A stretch of DNA of 64,000 bases from Hyphomicrobium denitrificans ATCC 51888 (lineage in GTDB: Bacteria; Pseudomonadota; Alphaproteobacteria; Rhizobiales; Hyphomicrobiaceae). Below, in pieces: positions 18,601 to 27,350 of this stretch. A model generated the notes under the pieces. That model had not been told where the DNA came from, made no database searches, and saw nothing but the letters and a program-made list of their open reading frames with translations. A program made the translations under genes and the position numbers. Location of the stretch: NCBI RefSeq assembly GCF_000143145.1, contig NC_014313.1, positions 2,852,001 to 2,916,000 on the forward strand. Reading direction: 5' to 3'. The stretch's first letter is position 1, and each line of letters starts with the position of its first letter.

Positions 18601-18952
18601 CAGGGAAACCGATGGCGACGAGCGCAAGCTGTCATTGCTCGATGGCATCGACGGGCGCGTGCGCGACGACCTTCTTCTCTACATGCTGTTCCCGGAAATG
18701 GGGCTTGTCCGCTATTTGATCGAGGAACTGGAGGCTGCTGCGCAACCGGACGACGGTCTCGTCCACGGCGAGCAGCAGCTCAAGGATCAGCTGAGATCGG
18801 TGCACGAGGCGCTCGACACGCTGAACCTCGACAATCCGCAATCGTGGGACGAGATACGAAAGCGGCTCGCCGTGCGGTCTGGACCTGATCTGCGGAATTT
18901 CTTCAACAGATCAAACGACCGTGACGAGCCGTCCGATAACGATGACGTGTGA
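15614..18952 (+). CDS. Large multi-helix membrane protein with long coiled coil, unknown function
   Basis: 1,112 residues, not recognised. Six hydrophobic helices fill the first ~235 residues. A long charged Ala/Glu/Lys-rich coiled coil follows (~245-480). After it comes a segment with several Cys residues (FCNDIYG, GIDCDPK, ETCVGGEH, ARRCLS) that may be disulfide-bonded, and then a further membrane segment near 640-660. The last ~440 residues are soluble and contain a repeated pattern (SxIVLNTLEPIRETEGFTS against AWLTLTSFRPITNQDGFSA), each followed by an RVRxVxxAG-like stretch, suggesting a duplicated domain. The start is ATG at 15614; a TTG lies three codons upstream. No operon partner. Confidence 0.85.
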   Translation: MDVKHLIDLISENARPIGTAIFLTAAIALLLRTRVARRLRDTIEETVFTNWRLALLGTTGIVLSAAAGWRTWEGMYNFTGEPLLSGMVTFGIQGIMLIVAWLIGESFATGMNTRARKADSSSLVSASVQPWLGSAIGLLLFITGFVLFLQWTGQTDVKQANVEGLGWANAGDKFLMIGAGLLMVALFALYAANDLVRPYLQVARVIIRNSMLWLMFLACMATSVFFSFDSFFTSIFPQSERVRAAELRAQNQVSGIVTDIEHALASRTNSLAADVFTTDAWKAYDQELGAITEAAAQSQGAIERYVNAQIEARSRAVKEQQERISSAEAGQAGLAGRKTSLTDEKSRLAAERPELAADYATKKSEFDLKTKDVDAKRVEALAEDKGVEGTLKAGRGPIYRQRMAELAMAQGAAQIAGERMKDAQKRLNTVETRLAAIDAELATLDGDLAKYKGEADTAKQRIALSDTSAKDDSGPKIDPSKIMPTFDRARSEFRADPNTARLATVQRFCNDIYGALAATPETKPLLNGIDCDPKTVSDAASGLFALQSGTKVFQETCVGGEHLVENKSTDDLYAFARRCLSDSALPSEDTAALRSKINQIELSRDDKAHRFVVTLNAFQDGNRLAYLALAIAIGLDGLIFMSGLFGANAVRSPLSDIPSYKSRSGSQLEATINAALGAHPYETAWLTLTSFRPITNQDGFSALADLSAMERSQADRVRMVLTAGADIGAVETVSHNPERYRVRSELREYLSSVVDKQFKTDASAKDRARLDQLVSAALAPHPREHSEIVLNTLEPIRETEGFTSMVTLTEIANEYDSRVVRRVMNAGSAVKAVAPDLKIDDRYYIRPTLYETLLTIRATAPDSPQYRLERARAEGFRDQPAIEGGELHALQPELQFEPRPREIEKPRPALPRISPLSDEERARLVTHYREALLDAIHLSSDVVDKRLSLPQSRDAILEAWKMLNSQSKKNESLGILLRAFQDEQDRVLSEVYSRLRRETDGDERKLSLLDGIDGRVRDDLLLYMLFPEMGLVRYLIEELEAAAQPDDGLVHGEQQLKDQLRSVHEALDTLNLDNPQSWDEIRKRLAVRSGPDLRNFFNRSNDRDEPSDNDDV

Positions 18953-18965
18953 TTTCAGGCTTTGA

Positions 18966-19814
18966 TCAGAGGGCGAACGGAACGACGTTCTGGCGCTGCG
19001 TGCCTAGGCCCTCGATGTTCAGCTCGACCACGTCGCCCGCCTTCAGGAACTCTCGCGGATTACGCGCGGTGCCGACGCCCGGCGGCGTGCCAGTCGAAAT
19101 GATGTCGCCGGGTTCGAGAACCATGAATTCCGTGACGTAGGCGAGCAGGAAGGGAATGTTGAAGATCATCGTCGCGGTCGAGCCGGTCTGCTTGCGCACG
19201 CCGTTGACGTCGAGCGACATGGCGAGATTATCGACATTCGGGATTTCGTCCGGCGTCACCAGCCAGGGGCCGATCGGACCGAATGTTTCCGCCGATTTTC
19301 CCTTCACCCACTGCCCGCCACGCTTGCTCTGGAAGCTGCGCTCGGAAACGTCATTGCAAATGCAGTAGCCGGCGATGTAGTTCGCCCAATCCTTCGCTTC
19401 GACGTAGCGGGCGCGTGCGCCGATGACGAAAGCGATTTCGCATTCCCAATCGGTGTGGCGGGAATTGCGCGGGATCATCACATCGTCGTTCGGACCGCAG
19501 ATCGACGTCGTGGCCTTGTTGAACAGGATGGGCTCGCTCGGGATTTCCTGGCCGGTCTCCTTGGCATGGTCGGCGTAGTTCAACCCAATGGCGATGAAGT
19601 TGTGCGTGCCGGCGACCGGAGGTCCGAGCCGAACGCCTTCCGGCGCCTTCGGCAGAGATGACGGATCGATGGCGGCGAGCTTCGCGAGGGCGGCTGGCGC
19701 GAGGTTGGCACCGGAAAAATCGGGAACATGCGCCGAGAGATCGCGGATGGTTCCGTCGCGGTCCACGATGCCGGGTTTTTCCGCGCCATGCGCGCCAAAT
19801 CGAACGAGCTTCAT
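18966..19814 (-). CDS. Fumarylacetoacetate hydrolase family protein
   Basis: 282 residues of the FAH / 2-hydroxyhepta-2,4-diene-1,7-dioate isomerase group. The metal-binding set is visible in HTDWECEIAFVIG and CNDVSERSFQ, with GLNYADHAKE earlier and TGTPPGVG near the C-terminus. Enzymes of this type hydrate, hydrolyse or decarboxylate acyl-pyruvates and related compounds, and annotations of exact substrate are unreliable. It is transcribed alone and converges on the coiled-coil protein; nothing nearby points to an aromatic degradation pathway. Confidence 0.88.
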   Translation of the reverse strand: MKLVRFGAHGAEKPGIVDRDGTIRDLSAHVPDFSGANLAPAALAKLAAIDPSSLPKAPEGVRLGPPVAGTHNFIAIGLNYADHAKETGQEIPSEPILFNKATTSICGPNDDVMIPRNSRHTDWECEIAFVIGARARYVEAKDWANYIAGYCICNDVSERSFQSKRGGQWVKGKSAETFGPIGPWLVTPDEIPNVDNLAMSLDVNGVRKQTGSTATMIFNIPFLLAYVTEFMVLEPGDIISTGTPPGVGTARNPREFLKAGDVVELNIEGLGTQRQNVVPFAL

Positions 19815-20220
19815 AGTTGTTTTATCCCCTAGGCTTGCGACGGTGCTGGCATAGTCAGGGCGGATGACGCCCGCCGGGTGTCATAAACGATGCTCAAAGC
19901 GGCAACAATCATTGAAAGCCGACCCGGAACGCCGCGCATTTGGACTTATCGGCGCAGGCTGAGCGTTATTTCATTCGCATGCCGCGTGCGAACATGTTCG
20001 CAATTCGCGGGGTGATTGGGTGCTCGTCGCCAGAAAATATTATTGGCGAAATTTTGTCGGTCTCTGATCCGCGCAAGAACGATCGAAGAAAAAATTTCCG
20101 CGATGCAGACGTGCTGACCTTACCGAAAAGTATATGCGCCGTAAGAACCCGATCAGGCTCGCCGGAGTATCAAGCTCAGGCCTGGGCACCACCCAGGAAA
20201 CCCGATTGAGGAGAGATACA
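19815..20220. other. 406-base intergenic region with two palindromes
   Basis: No gene seen. An inverted repeat at 19864-19884 (10-base arms, one mismatch, one-base centre) lies just upstream of the FAH gene. A perfect 16-bp palindrome, TGCGAACATGTTCGCA, lies at 19987-20002. A/T-rich sequence after 20030 probably carries the promoter of the small secreted peptide gene at 20221. Confidence 0.55.
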
Positions 20221-20385
20221 ATGATTTCCAAGCTTGTGCGCGGCGCGGTTCTCACCGGCGTGCTTGTTGCTTTTTCCGCTCCGATCGTCGCCAACGCTGC
20301 CGATGCGCCGATGACGAAAGCTGACTGCAAGAAAGCAAAAGACATGAAGTGGGACAAAACCACAAAAACCTGCGTCAAGAAATAA
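20221..20385 (+). CDS. Small secreted peptide with two cysteines
   Basis: 54 residues: a clear signal peptide (about 1-29, ending ANAA) and a mature part of only ~25 residues rich in Lys with two Cys (ADCKKAKDMKW...KTCVKK). The start at 20221 has a very good GAGGAGAG ribosome site. The mature peptide could form one disulfide. Short secreted proteins of this layout are common in Hyphomicrobiales and have no known role. Its own promoter and terminator frame it. Confidence 0.75.
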   Translation: MISKLVRGAVLTGVLVAFSAPIVANAADAPMTKADCKKAKDMKWDKTTKTCVKK

Positions 20386-20408
20386 GACGTCTTCGGTTTG
20401 AATTCTAT

Positions 20409-20438
20409 TGAGGCGATGGGCGCAAGCTCGTCGCCTCA
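20409..20438 (+). terminator. Terminator after the small secreted peptide gene
   Basis: Arms 20409-20416 and 20431-20438 form an 8-bp stem, followed by ATTCGTTTT. It lies 24 bases past the stop codon. Confidence 0.65.
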
Positions 20439-20566
20439 TTCGTTTTGCGCATCCGGTTCCAAGTGTTTCTCATTATTTTTCTTGCGGCTTTTACTGAATT
20501 GGCGGCCTGACATGATACAGGCGCGCTGCTATCTTTCGATGACGCGCAACGAGTATGGAGTTCGTC

Positions 20567-21457
20567 ATGACGGCACGCCGCAGCCTGGCATCGGATATCT
20601 CCGGACTTACCAAGAAGCCGCCGCTCTCACGGCGCGACTTCATGAGCGCATCGGCGGCGATTGCCGCCGGCTACACACTCGCTGCCGGACCCGTTCGCGC
20701 CGAGGCAATCAAAACGGATACGAACGGTCTCGACGCCGGCATGAGCAACGTCAAAGTCGATGGCGGCGAGATGCCGTTATACTTCGCGCGGCCCGCCAAT
20801 GTCGCGAAGCCTCCCATCATTGTCGTCGCGATGGAGGTTTTCGGATTGCACGAGTACATCAAAGACGTGACGCGCCGTATCGGCAAACTCGGCGCGCTTG
20901 CCGTCGCACCGGATTATTATTTTCGCAAAGGACAACTGGCGGGCATCAGCGAAATTCGAGACCTGATGCCGCTCGTCAATGCAAAGCCCGATGCGGAACT
21001 GTTCGCCGATCTCGACGCGACGGTTCGGTGGGCCGAAGCTCAGGGCGGCGACAAGGACAGGATCGGCATCATTGGATTCTGTCGCGGCGGGCGAGCGGTT
21101 TGGGAGTATTGCGCCACCAACGACGACGTGAAGGCAGGCGTCGCGTTTTACGGATCGCTGATCGATCCCCCGACGCAGAAACAGCTTTGGCCGAAAAGCC
21201 CGATCGAGATCGCGCCGGAGATGAAGGCTCCCGTCCTCGGACTTTACGGGGCCGAGGACCAGGGCATTCCGCCAGCGCAAGTCGAGCGGATGAAGGCCGC
21301 GCTTGAGGCGGCGGGAAAAACTGCTGAATTCAAGATTTACCCCTCGGCGGGACATGGCTTCCACGCCGATTATCGCCCGAGCTACAATAAGGACGCGGCC
21401 GAGGACGCGTGGCAGCAAATGACGAACTGGTTCAAGAGATGGAAAGTCCTCGCATAA
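20567..21457 (+). CDS. Tat-exported dienelactone hydrolase family protein
   Basis: 296-residue alpha/beta hydrolase with a twin-arginine signal (SRRDFMSASAAIAAGY, cleavage near VRAEA), so it acts in the periplasm. The Cys-type nucleophile elbow GFCRGGR, the conserved Glu in VAMEVFG, the acid Asp in GAEDQGIP and the His in SAGHGFH make the Cys-Asp-His set of dienelactone hydrolases. Many such proteins with Tat signals are carboxymethylenebutenolidase-like with unknown substrates. The start at 20567 has GGAG at good spacing; an ATG at 20555 is possible. Confidence 0.88.
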   Translation: MTARRSLASDISGLTKKPPLSRRDFMSASAAIAAGYTLAAGPVRAEAIKTDTNGLDAGMSNVKVDGGEMPLYFARPANVAKPPIIVVAMEVFGLHEYIKDVTRRIGKLGALAVAPDYYFRKGQLAGISEIRDLMPLVNAKPDAELFADLDATVRWAEAQGGDKDRIGIIGFCRGGRAVWEYCATNDDVKAGVAFYGSLIDPPTQKQLWPKSPIEIAPEMKAPVLGLYGAEDQGIPPAQVERMKAALEAAGKTAEFKIYPSAGHGFHADYRPSYNKDAAEDAWQQMTNWFKRWKVLA

Positions 21458-21502
21458 GCTGCCCGTCTCTAGTGCTCCAACCATTCGACAAGAGGAAATG
21501 CG

Positions 21503-21700
21503 ATGGCTGACTCAGCGGATCTTATCGAGATCAACAAGCGGATAAGCCTCATCCGTGATAACCTTCGCGAGCTTGTCGAGCAGGCTGCTGCCTATTCCGG
21601 AGCAGCCGATGAAGGTTTGACGTCTGAGCGCATCGCACAGCAAGAAGCGCAACTTGCGGCCCTCCTCAAGGAACGCGAAATGCTATCCGGCGGCGCGTAA
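21503..21700 (+). CDS. Short coiled-coil protein
   Basis: 65 residues starting after a good AGAGGAA site, 45 bases past the hydrolase stop. The sequence is strongly helical and amphipathic (IEINKRISLIRDNLRELVEQ, then RIAQQEAQLAALLKEREML), ending in Gly-Gly-Ala. It probably forms a helical hairpin or dimer. The function is unknown. It may be co-transcribed with the hydrolase. Confidence 0.75.
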   Translation: MADSADLIEINKRISLIRDNLRELVEQAAAYSGAADEGLTSERIAQQEAQLAALLKEREMLSGGA

Positions 21701-21799
21701 CGTCGCGACGCCGTTTATGACGAGGGGCGAGCCTGAATCTCGCCACGGAGTGCAGCGATAACGCTGGCGAGCGGGACGTCACATATCAGGTCTGAGTGC

Positions 21800-22159
21800 A
21801 TGCCAATGAGCGATGCAAGCCGTTCGCTGCCCGCTGCTCTAACTATTCCCCGCAAAGCGACCATCGAAGGTTCACTCGAATTTCCCGGGCCACTCATCAT
21901 CGAGGGCACGGTGCTCGGCGACGTGCGCTGCACGTCCGTGACCATCGCCGAGCGCGGGATTGTCGACGGCGCGGTCGTTGCCGATGCCGTCACGGTGCTC
22001 GGAGAGGTGACCGGAGAAATCTTCGCGAACCATCTGACGCTGAAGAAAGCTTCTTCCGTCGCCGCGAACATTTTTCACAAACATTTGTCGCTCGAAGACG
22101 GCTGCTATTTCGAAGGAAAGTCGCGGCGTCATGCCGATCCGCTGCAGCTGGCGACGTAA
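21800..22159 (+). CDS. Bactofilin family cytoskeletal protein
   Basis: 119 residues with the repetitive right-handed beta-helix of bactofilins: ATIEGSLEFPGPLIIEGTVL, then GRxx-type turns and hydrophobic residues every six positions up to LEDGCYFEGKS. Bactofilins polymerise without nucleotides and scaffold cell-wall or stalk synthesis in alphaproteobacteria such as Caulobacter. Length is normal for the core domain with short tails. Start at the first ATG (21800) or the third codon (21806). Confidence 0.87.
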   Translation: MPMSDASRSLPAALTIPRKATIEGSLEFPGPLIIEGTVLGDVRCTSVTIAERGIVDGAVVADAVTVLGEVTGEIFANHLTLKKASSVAANIFHKHLSLEDGCYFEGKSRRHADPLQLAT

Positions 22160-22191
22160 CCCAGCATCCCGTTCCACGGCGGCGAGGAATT

Positions 22192-23133
22192 CTAGCGTTT
22201 GCGCGAGGCTCTCGTTTTCTCCGCGATAGCCGGCGCATTTATGTGCTCGCGCAAAAGCTCGGTCGCCCACTCGATGAATGCCTGAAGCCGGCCCGACAGA
22301 TGGCGGCGATGGGGATAGACGATGTGGATGGGCATGGGCGGCGAACAGTATTTCGGCAAAACCTCCACAAGCTCGCCTCGCCGCAAATGCTCGCGCACGT
22401 CATACGACGGCACCTGGATCAGACCCAGGCCTGCCAGGCAGCACGCGATCAGCATTTCTGCGTTATCGACCGCGATCGACGGCGGGACGTTGAGCGATTG
22501 CAATCCCTTCGCATCAACGTACTGCCAAGGTTCGGGCTTGCCACCCGACGGAGGCATGTAAGCAATCGTACGATGCTTTCGAAGATCGCTCGGCCGGACC
22601 GGCACGCCATTGCGATCCAGATAATCCGGGCTTGCACAATTGATGATGTCGAGGTCGCCGATCCGTCGCGCGATGAGATTGGAATCGGCCAGATCTCCGA
22701 CGCGCACCACGCAATCGATGCCTTCGAGCTGCAAATCGACCGTGCGGTCGGTGATGCCGATTTCGAGCGCGATGTTCGGATACTTCGAAACGAATTCCGG
22801 AACGGCGGGCGCGATGATCATTCGCCCGATGCGTCCCGGAACATTGACCTTTAGCCGTCCGCGCAGCTCGGCGTGCGCGGTTCGGAATAGGCCTTCGACT
22901 TCCTCATAGTCGTCGACGAGGCGGCTGCACTGTTCGTAGAACGCCACGCCGTCGTGCGTCGGTATTACACTGCGTGTGGTGCGGCTCAGCAGGCGCGCGC
23001 CGACAAGCTTCTCGAGTTCCTTGATCGCGATCGAAACCGTGGACCGCGGAATCGCGAGCGTTTCTGCCGCCTTGGTGAAGCTTTTGCAGTCCACAACACG
23101 AACGAACACACGCAGCCGCCCAAGCCTGTCCAT
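22192..23133 (-). CDS. LysR-family transcriptional regulator
   Basis: 313 residues. The N-terminal helix-turn-helix is seen in DRLGRLRVFVRVVDCKSF..AAETLAIPRSTVS, followed by an effector-binding domain of the PBP2 type (ARLLSRTTRS linker onwards). It belongs to the CrgA/AaeR-like subgroup by its pattern. The start at 23133 fits the family; upstream in-frame codons would add 38 residues without homology. It diverges from the SDR gene at 23268 and is likely its regulator, with the operator in the 134-base gap. Confidence 0.9.
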   Translation of the reverse strand: MDRLGRLRVFVRVVDCKSFTKAAETLAIPRSTVSIAIKELEKLVGARLLSRTTRSVIPTHDGVAFYEQCSRLVDDYEEVEGLFRTAHAELRGRLKVNVPGRIGRMIIAPAVPEFVSKYPNIALEIGITDRTVDLQLEGIDCVVRVGDLADSNLIARRIGDLDIINCASPDYLDRNGVPVRPSDLRKHRTIAYMPPSGGKPEPWQYVDAKGLQSLNVPPSIAVDNAEMLIACCLAGLGLIQVPSYDVREHLRRGELVEVLPKYCSPPMPIHIVYPHRRHLSGRLQAFIEWATELLREHINAPAIAEKTRASRKR

Positions 23134-23267
23134 GACGATTTCAATTGTTTGCAAATTCTGACCAGTGATGTCGAACTCAGCATATTTATACATGGATCGC
23201 AAACTGGAAAGGTGATGCCCATCGGATAGCCGATTTTCCGGCGACATCAGAGGAGCACGCGCACGCC

Positions 23268-24041
23268 ATGGCGGATCACCAAATCAAAGGCAAAACCGTC
23301 ATCATCGCGGGAGGGGCCAAAAACCTCGGCGGGCTGATCGCCAAGGATCTCGCAGCGCATGGCGCGAAGGCGATTGCGATTCATTACAATTCGAGCAGCA
23401 GCAAAGCTGACGCGGACGATACGCTGGCGGTCGTCAAGGCGGCCGGGACCGAGGGCGTCGCGTTGCAGGCAGATCTCACGACAGCGGGCGCGATGGAGAA
23501 GCTCTTCGCTGACAGCATTGCGGCGATCGGAAAACCCGACATTGCGATCAATACCGTCGGCAAGGTGCTGAAGAAGCCGATGGTTGATATCAGCGAAGCC
23601 GAATACGACGAAATGAGCGCAGTGAACGCGAAGACCGCATTCTTCTTCATCAAGGAAGCAGGCAAGGCGCTCAACGACAACGGCAAGATTTGCACGCTCG
23701 TCACGTCACTGCTCGGCGCATACACACCTTTCTACGCGTCCTACGCCGGAACCAAGGCGCCGGTTGAGCACTTCACGCGGGCCGCATCGAAAGAGTTCGG
23801 AGATCGTGGAATCTCGGTCACGGCCATCGGGCCGGGACCGATGGATACGCCGTTCTTCTATCCTGCCGAGGGCGCCGATGCGGTTGCCTATCACAAAACC
23901 GCGGCGGCGCTATCTCCGTTCTCGAAGGTTGGGCTGACGGATATCGAAGACATCGTTCCGTGGATCAGATTCCTCGTCTCGGACGGATGGTGGATGACCG
24001 GCCAGACGATTCTGGTCAATGGCGGCTACACGACGAAATAA
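23268..24041 (+). CDS. SDR-family oxidoreductase
   Basis: 257 residues, classical short-chain dehydrogenase. The cofactor loop is GGAKNLGG, NTVG replaces the usual NNAG, and the catalytic motif YAGTK follows VTSLLGAYTPFYASY. The substrate is unknown. Divergent from a LysR regulator, an arrangement typical of locally regulated detoxification or catabolic enzymes. Converges on gcvP with a hairpin (arms 24070-24079 and 24099-24108, perfect 10 bp) spanning the gcvP stop. Confidence 0.87.
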   Translation: MADHQIKGKTVIIAGGAKNLGGLIAKDLAAHGAKAIAIHYNSSSSKADADDTLAVVKAAGTEGVALQADLTTAGAMEKLFADSIAAIGKPDIAINTVGKVLKKPMVDISEAEYDEMSAVNAKTAFFFIKEAGKALNDNGKICTLVTSLLGAYTPFYASYAGTKAPVEHFTRAASKEFGDRGISVTAIGPGPMDTPFFYPAEGADAVAYHKTAAALSPFSKVGLTDIEDIVPWIRFLVSDGWWMTGQTILVNGGYTTK

Positions 24042-24089
24042 TGCAGCCGTCTACCCTGCACTGAGCCAGCGCGAACGCCTGCGGACCTT

Positions 24090-26939
24090 TCATTCCGCGG
24101 CGTTCGCGTAAGTTTCTATCGGCGGGCACGAGCATGCGAGATTGCGGTCGCCATAGGCGTTGTCGACGCGGTTGACGGGAGCCCAGTATTTGTCGACCCG
24201 GAACGCGCCGGGCGGGAAGCACGCGACTTCACGCGAATAGGGACGATCCCACTCGCCGACCAGATCCTCGACAGTGTGCGGCGCATTCTTGAGCGGATTG
24301 TTCTTGCGATCGCTTCGCCCTTCTTCAATGGCGCGCGCTTCCTCGCGGATCGACAGCATGGCGTCGCAGAAGCGATCCAGCTCGGCTTTGGTTTCCGACT
24401 CTGTCGGCTCGATCATCAGAGTACCGGCGACCGGCCAGCTCATGGTCGGCGCGTGGAAGCCTGAATCGATCAAGCGTTTCGCGATATCGTCCACCGTCAC
24501 TCCCGAGGTTTCGAGCAGCGGTCGCGTATCGATGATGCATTCGTGCGCGACGTATCCGTTTCGGCCGCGATAAAGAATAGGGTATGCCTTTTCGAGCCGT
24601 TTCGCGATGTAGTTCGCATTGAGAATGGCGATGCGCGTCGCCTGCGTTAGCCCGCGTCCCCCCATCAGCAATGTATAGCTCCAGGAGATCGGCAGGATCG
24701 ATGCGGAACCGTAGGGAGCCGCGGAAACGGTCATCTCGCGTCCATCCGTTTCCGGATGACCGGGAAGAAACGGAATGAGGTGCGATTTGACTCCAATCGG
24801 ACCCATGCCGGGGCCGCCGCCGCCATGCGGGATGCAGAATGTCTTATGAAGATTGAGGTGGCTGACGTCCGAGCCGATCTCTCCGGGTTTCGCCAAGCCG
24901 ACGAGCGCATTGAGGTTGGCGCCGTCCATATAAACCTGTCCGCCGCACTCGTGCGTGATATCGCAAAGTTCGCGAACGGTTTCCTCAAACACGCCGTGCG
25001 TCGACGGATACGTGATCATGCACGCAGCGAGCTGGTCGCGATGCGCGTTGGCCTTGGCGCGGAAATCCTCGACGTCGATGTTGCCGTTCTTGTCGGTACC
25101 GACGACGACAACGGACATGCCGCACATCTGCGCCGACGCGGGATTGGTCCCGTGCGCCGATGACGGTATGAGGCAGACCGTGCGTTTTTCGTCGCCCCGA
25201 CTTCTGTGATAGGCGCGGATTGCAAGCAGGCCTGCGTATTCGCCTTGAGCGCCGGAATTCGGCTGCATCGAGATCGCGTCATATCCTGTGATGACGCAAA
25301 GCTTGTGCGATAGATCGTCGATCAGTTCCTTGTATCCGACGGCCTGATCGGCCGGCGCGAATGGATGCATCTCCGCGAATTCCGGCCATGAGATCGGCAA
25401 CATCTCAGCCGTTGCATTGAGCTTCATCGTGCACGACCCGAGCGGAATCATAGAACGATCGAGGGCCAGATCGCGATCGGCGAGGCGGCGCATGTAGCGC
25501 GTCATCTCGCTTTCGGCGCGGTTCATGTGGAAGATCGGATGCGTGAGGTAGGCCGATGTTCTGATCAGGTTCTCGGGCAAATGGCTGGGCGGATATTCGT
25601 CCTTGTAACGGAGATCAAAGGCGCCAAATGCGCGCCAGACAGCTTCCAGCGTATCCGGCCGCGTGCGCTCGTCGACGGAGATCCCGATGCGATCCTTACC
25701 GACCTTGCGCAGATTGACGCCGTTATCGACAGCGTTCTTCATGATCAGGCCTTGGTAAGGTCCGACTTCGACGGTGATGGTGTCGAAGAAGCGCGCGGGC
25801 CGGATTTTGAATCCGAGACCGCTTAGCCCATCGGCGAGCCGGCAGGCGTCGCGATGGACACGCTGAGCGATGGCTCTGAGACCCGCCGGTCCGTGGAATA
25901 CCGCATACATCGACGCGATGACGGCGAGCAGCACTTGCGACGTGCAGATGTTGGATGTCGCGCGCTCGCGGCGGATGTGCTGTTCGCGCGTCTGCAGCGC
26001 CAGCCGGTAAGCCCGGTTGCCCCGCGCATCGACAGAGACTCCAACTAGGCGGCCGGGAAGGCTGCGCTTGTATTCGTCTCGCGTCGCCATGTAGGCGGCG
26101 TGCGGACCGCCGTAGCCCATCGGCACGCCGTAGCGCTGCATGGACCCGACCGCGATGTCGGCACCCATTTCGCCGGGTGGCTTCAAAAGGGTGAGCGCGA
26201 GGGGATCGGCCGCCACGATGCCGATTGCTCCCGCTGCGTGAAGCGCCTCCATGACGGGTGTGAAATCATGGCAATCTCCGCACACGCCGGGATATTGGAA
26301 GATCGCACCGAAAACTTCCGAGGGATCGAGATCGTTGAATGGATCGCCGACCTTCACCTGCCAGCCGAGCGGCTCGGCCCGCGTTTTGATGACGGCGATC
26401 GTCTGAGGAAAGCAGTCGCGATCGACGAAGAAGATCGATTTTTCGGATTTCGATACACGATGCGCCATCGCCATCGCTTCCGCCGCGGCCGTCGCTTCGT
26501 CGAGCAGCGAAGCGTTTGCAATGTCGAGAGCCGTCAAATCCGCAACGAGGGTTTGAAAGTTGAGCAATGCCTCGAGGCGCCCTTGGCTGATTTCCGGCTG
26601 GTAGGGCGAATAGGCCGTGTACCATGCGGGGTTCTCGAAAATGTTGCGCTGAATCGCAGGCGGCATCGTCGTGCCGTAGTAGCCCTGACCGATCAACGAC
26701 GTCAGCACGCGGTTCTTGCTGGCCGTTTCCCTCAAGCGATCGAGCGCACGCCTTTCCGACAACGATTTCCCGAAGTCGATCCACTCCGCCTGCCGGATCG
26801 ACTGCGGAACAGTTGCGTCGATCATTGCATGCAGATCGGACGCGCCCACGACAGCGAGCATCTCGGCGATTTCTTTCGCGCTCGGACCGATGTGGCGGCG
26901 GTTCGCGAAGTCGTAGGGATCGTAGTTATCGGCAGACAT
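24090..26939 (-). CDS. gcvP: Glycine dehydrogenase (decarboxylating), P protein
   Basis: Pyridoxal-phosphate enzyme that decarboxylates glycine and passes the aminomethyl group to the lipoyl arm of GcvH. 949 residues, a full-length single-chain P protein with both halves fused. The N-terminal half begins with [14 protein letters not shown]. The PLP lysine lies in [20 protein letters not shown] in the second half. The start at 26939 is chosen because homology begins there and AAGAGG precedes it; the frame stays open further upstream, overlapping gcvH. Last gene of gcvT-gcvH-gcvP. Confidence 0.97.
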   Translation of the reverse strand: MSADNYDPYDFANRRHIGPSAKEIAEMLAVVGASDLHAMIDATVPQSIRQAEWIDFGKSLSERRALDRLRETASKNRVLTSLIGQGYYGTTMPPAIQRNIFENPAWYTAYSPYQPEISQGRLEALLNFQTLVADLTALDIANASLLDEATAAAEAMAMAHRVSKSEKSIFFVDRDCFPQTIAVIKTRAEPLGWQVKVGDPFNDLDPSEVFGAIFQYPGVCGDCHDFTPVMEALHAAGAIGIVAADPLALTLLKPPGEMGADIAVGSMQRYGVPMGYGGPHAAYMATRDEYKRSLPGRLVGVSVDARGNRAYRLALQTREQHIRRERATSNICTSQVLLAVIASMYAVFHGPAGLRAIAQRVHRDACRLADGLSGLGFKIRPARFFDTITVEVGPYQGLIMKNAVDNGVNLRKVGKDRIGISVDERTRPDTLEAVWRAFGAFDLRYKDEYPPSHLPENLIRTSAYLTHPIFHMNRAESEMTRYMRRLADRDLALDRSMIPLGSCTMKLNATAEMLPISWPEFAEMHPFAPADQAVGYKELIDDLSHKLCVITGYDAISMQPNSGAQGEYAGLLAIRAYHRSRGDEKRTVCLIPSSAHGTNPASAQMCGMSVVVVGTDKNGNIDVEDFRAKANAHRDQLAACMITYPSTHGVFEETVRELCDITHECGGQVYMDGANLNALVGLAKPGEIGSDVSHLNLHKTFCIPHGGGGPGMGPIGVKSHLIPFLPGHPETDGREMTVSAAPYGSASILPISWSYTLLMGGRGLTQATRIAILNANYIAKRLEKAYPILYRGRNGYVAHECIIDTRPLLETSGVTVDDIAKRLIDSGFHAPTMSWPVAGTLMIEPTESETKAELDRFCDAMLSIREEARAIEEGRSDRKNNPLKNAPHTVEDLVGEWDRPYSREVACFPPGAFRVDKYWAPVNRVDNAYGDRNLACSCPPIETYANAAE

Positions 26940-26952
26940 GCGGCATCGCCTC

Positions 26953-27315
26953 TTAAGCAATGAGGTTTGCGTAGGCGGCTTCATCGAGGAAGCCATCGAG
27001 GTCGGCCAGGTTGGCGACGCGAAGCTTGTAGAGCCAGCCACGACCCAGCGGATCGGCCGAGATGATGGTCGGATCGTCGGCGACAGGCTGATTGATCTCG
27101 ACGACACTGCCGTCGAGCGGCGCATAGACGTCGGATGCTGTCTTCACAGACTCAACGACGGCGGCGGCGGCGCCCTTCTTCAAGCTCGCGCCGATTTTCG
27201 GCAACTCGACGAATACGAGATCGCCGAGCTGCGTCGCCGCGTGTTGCGTAATTCCGATGGTGGCGATGTCACCTTCGACATTCAGCCATTCATGCTCTTC
27301 GGTATATTTCAGCAC
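26953..27315 (-). CDS. gcvH: Glycine cleavage system H protein
   Basis: Lipoyl carrier of the glycine cleavage complex, 120 residues (normal 120-130). The N-terminus [10 protein letters not shown] is typical. The lipoylated lysine is in [17 protein letters not shown], followed by the invariant [10 protein letters not shown]. It lies between gcvT (35 bases) and gcvP (13 bases) on the same strand, so the three proteins are made together. Confidence 0.97.
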   Translation of the reverse strand: MLKYTEEHEWLNVEGDIATIGITQHAATQLGDLVFVELPKIGASLKKGAAAAVVESVKTASDVYAPLDGSVVEINQPVADDPTIISADPLGRGWLYKLRVANLADLDGFLDEAAYANLIA

Positions 27316-27350
27316 AGAGCGCTCCTTGATTTGCAGATAATCGATATGTC

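Noticed and set aside
19991..20000. GAACATGTTC core considered as an SOS (LexA) box
   Set aside because: Alphaproteobacterial LexA sites are GAAC-N7-GAAC direct repeats and the Gram-positive type has a four-base centre; this one has two, and no SOS gene follows.
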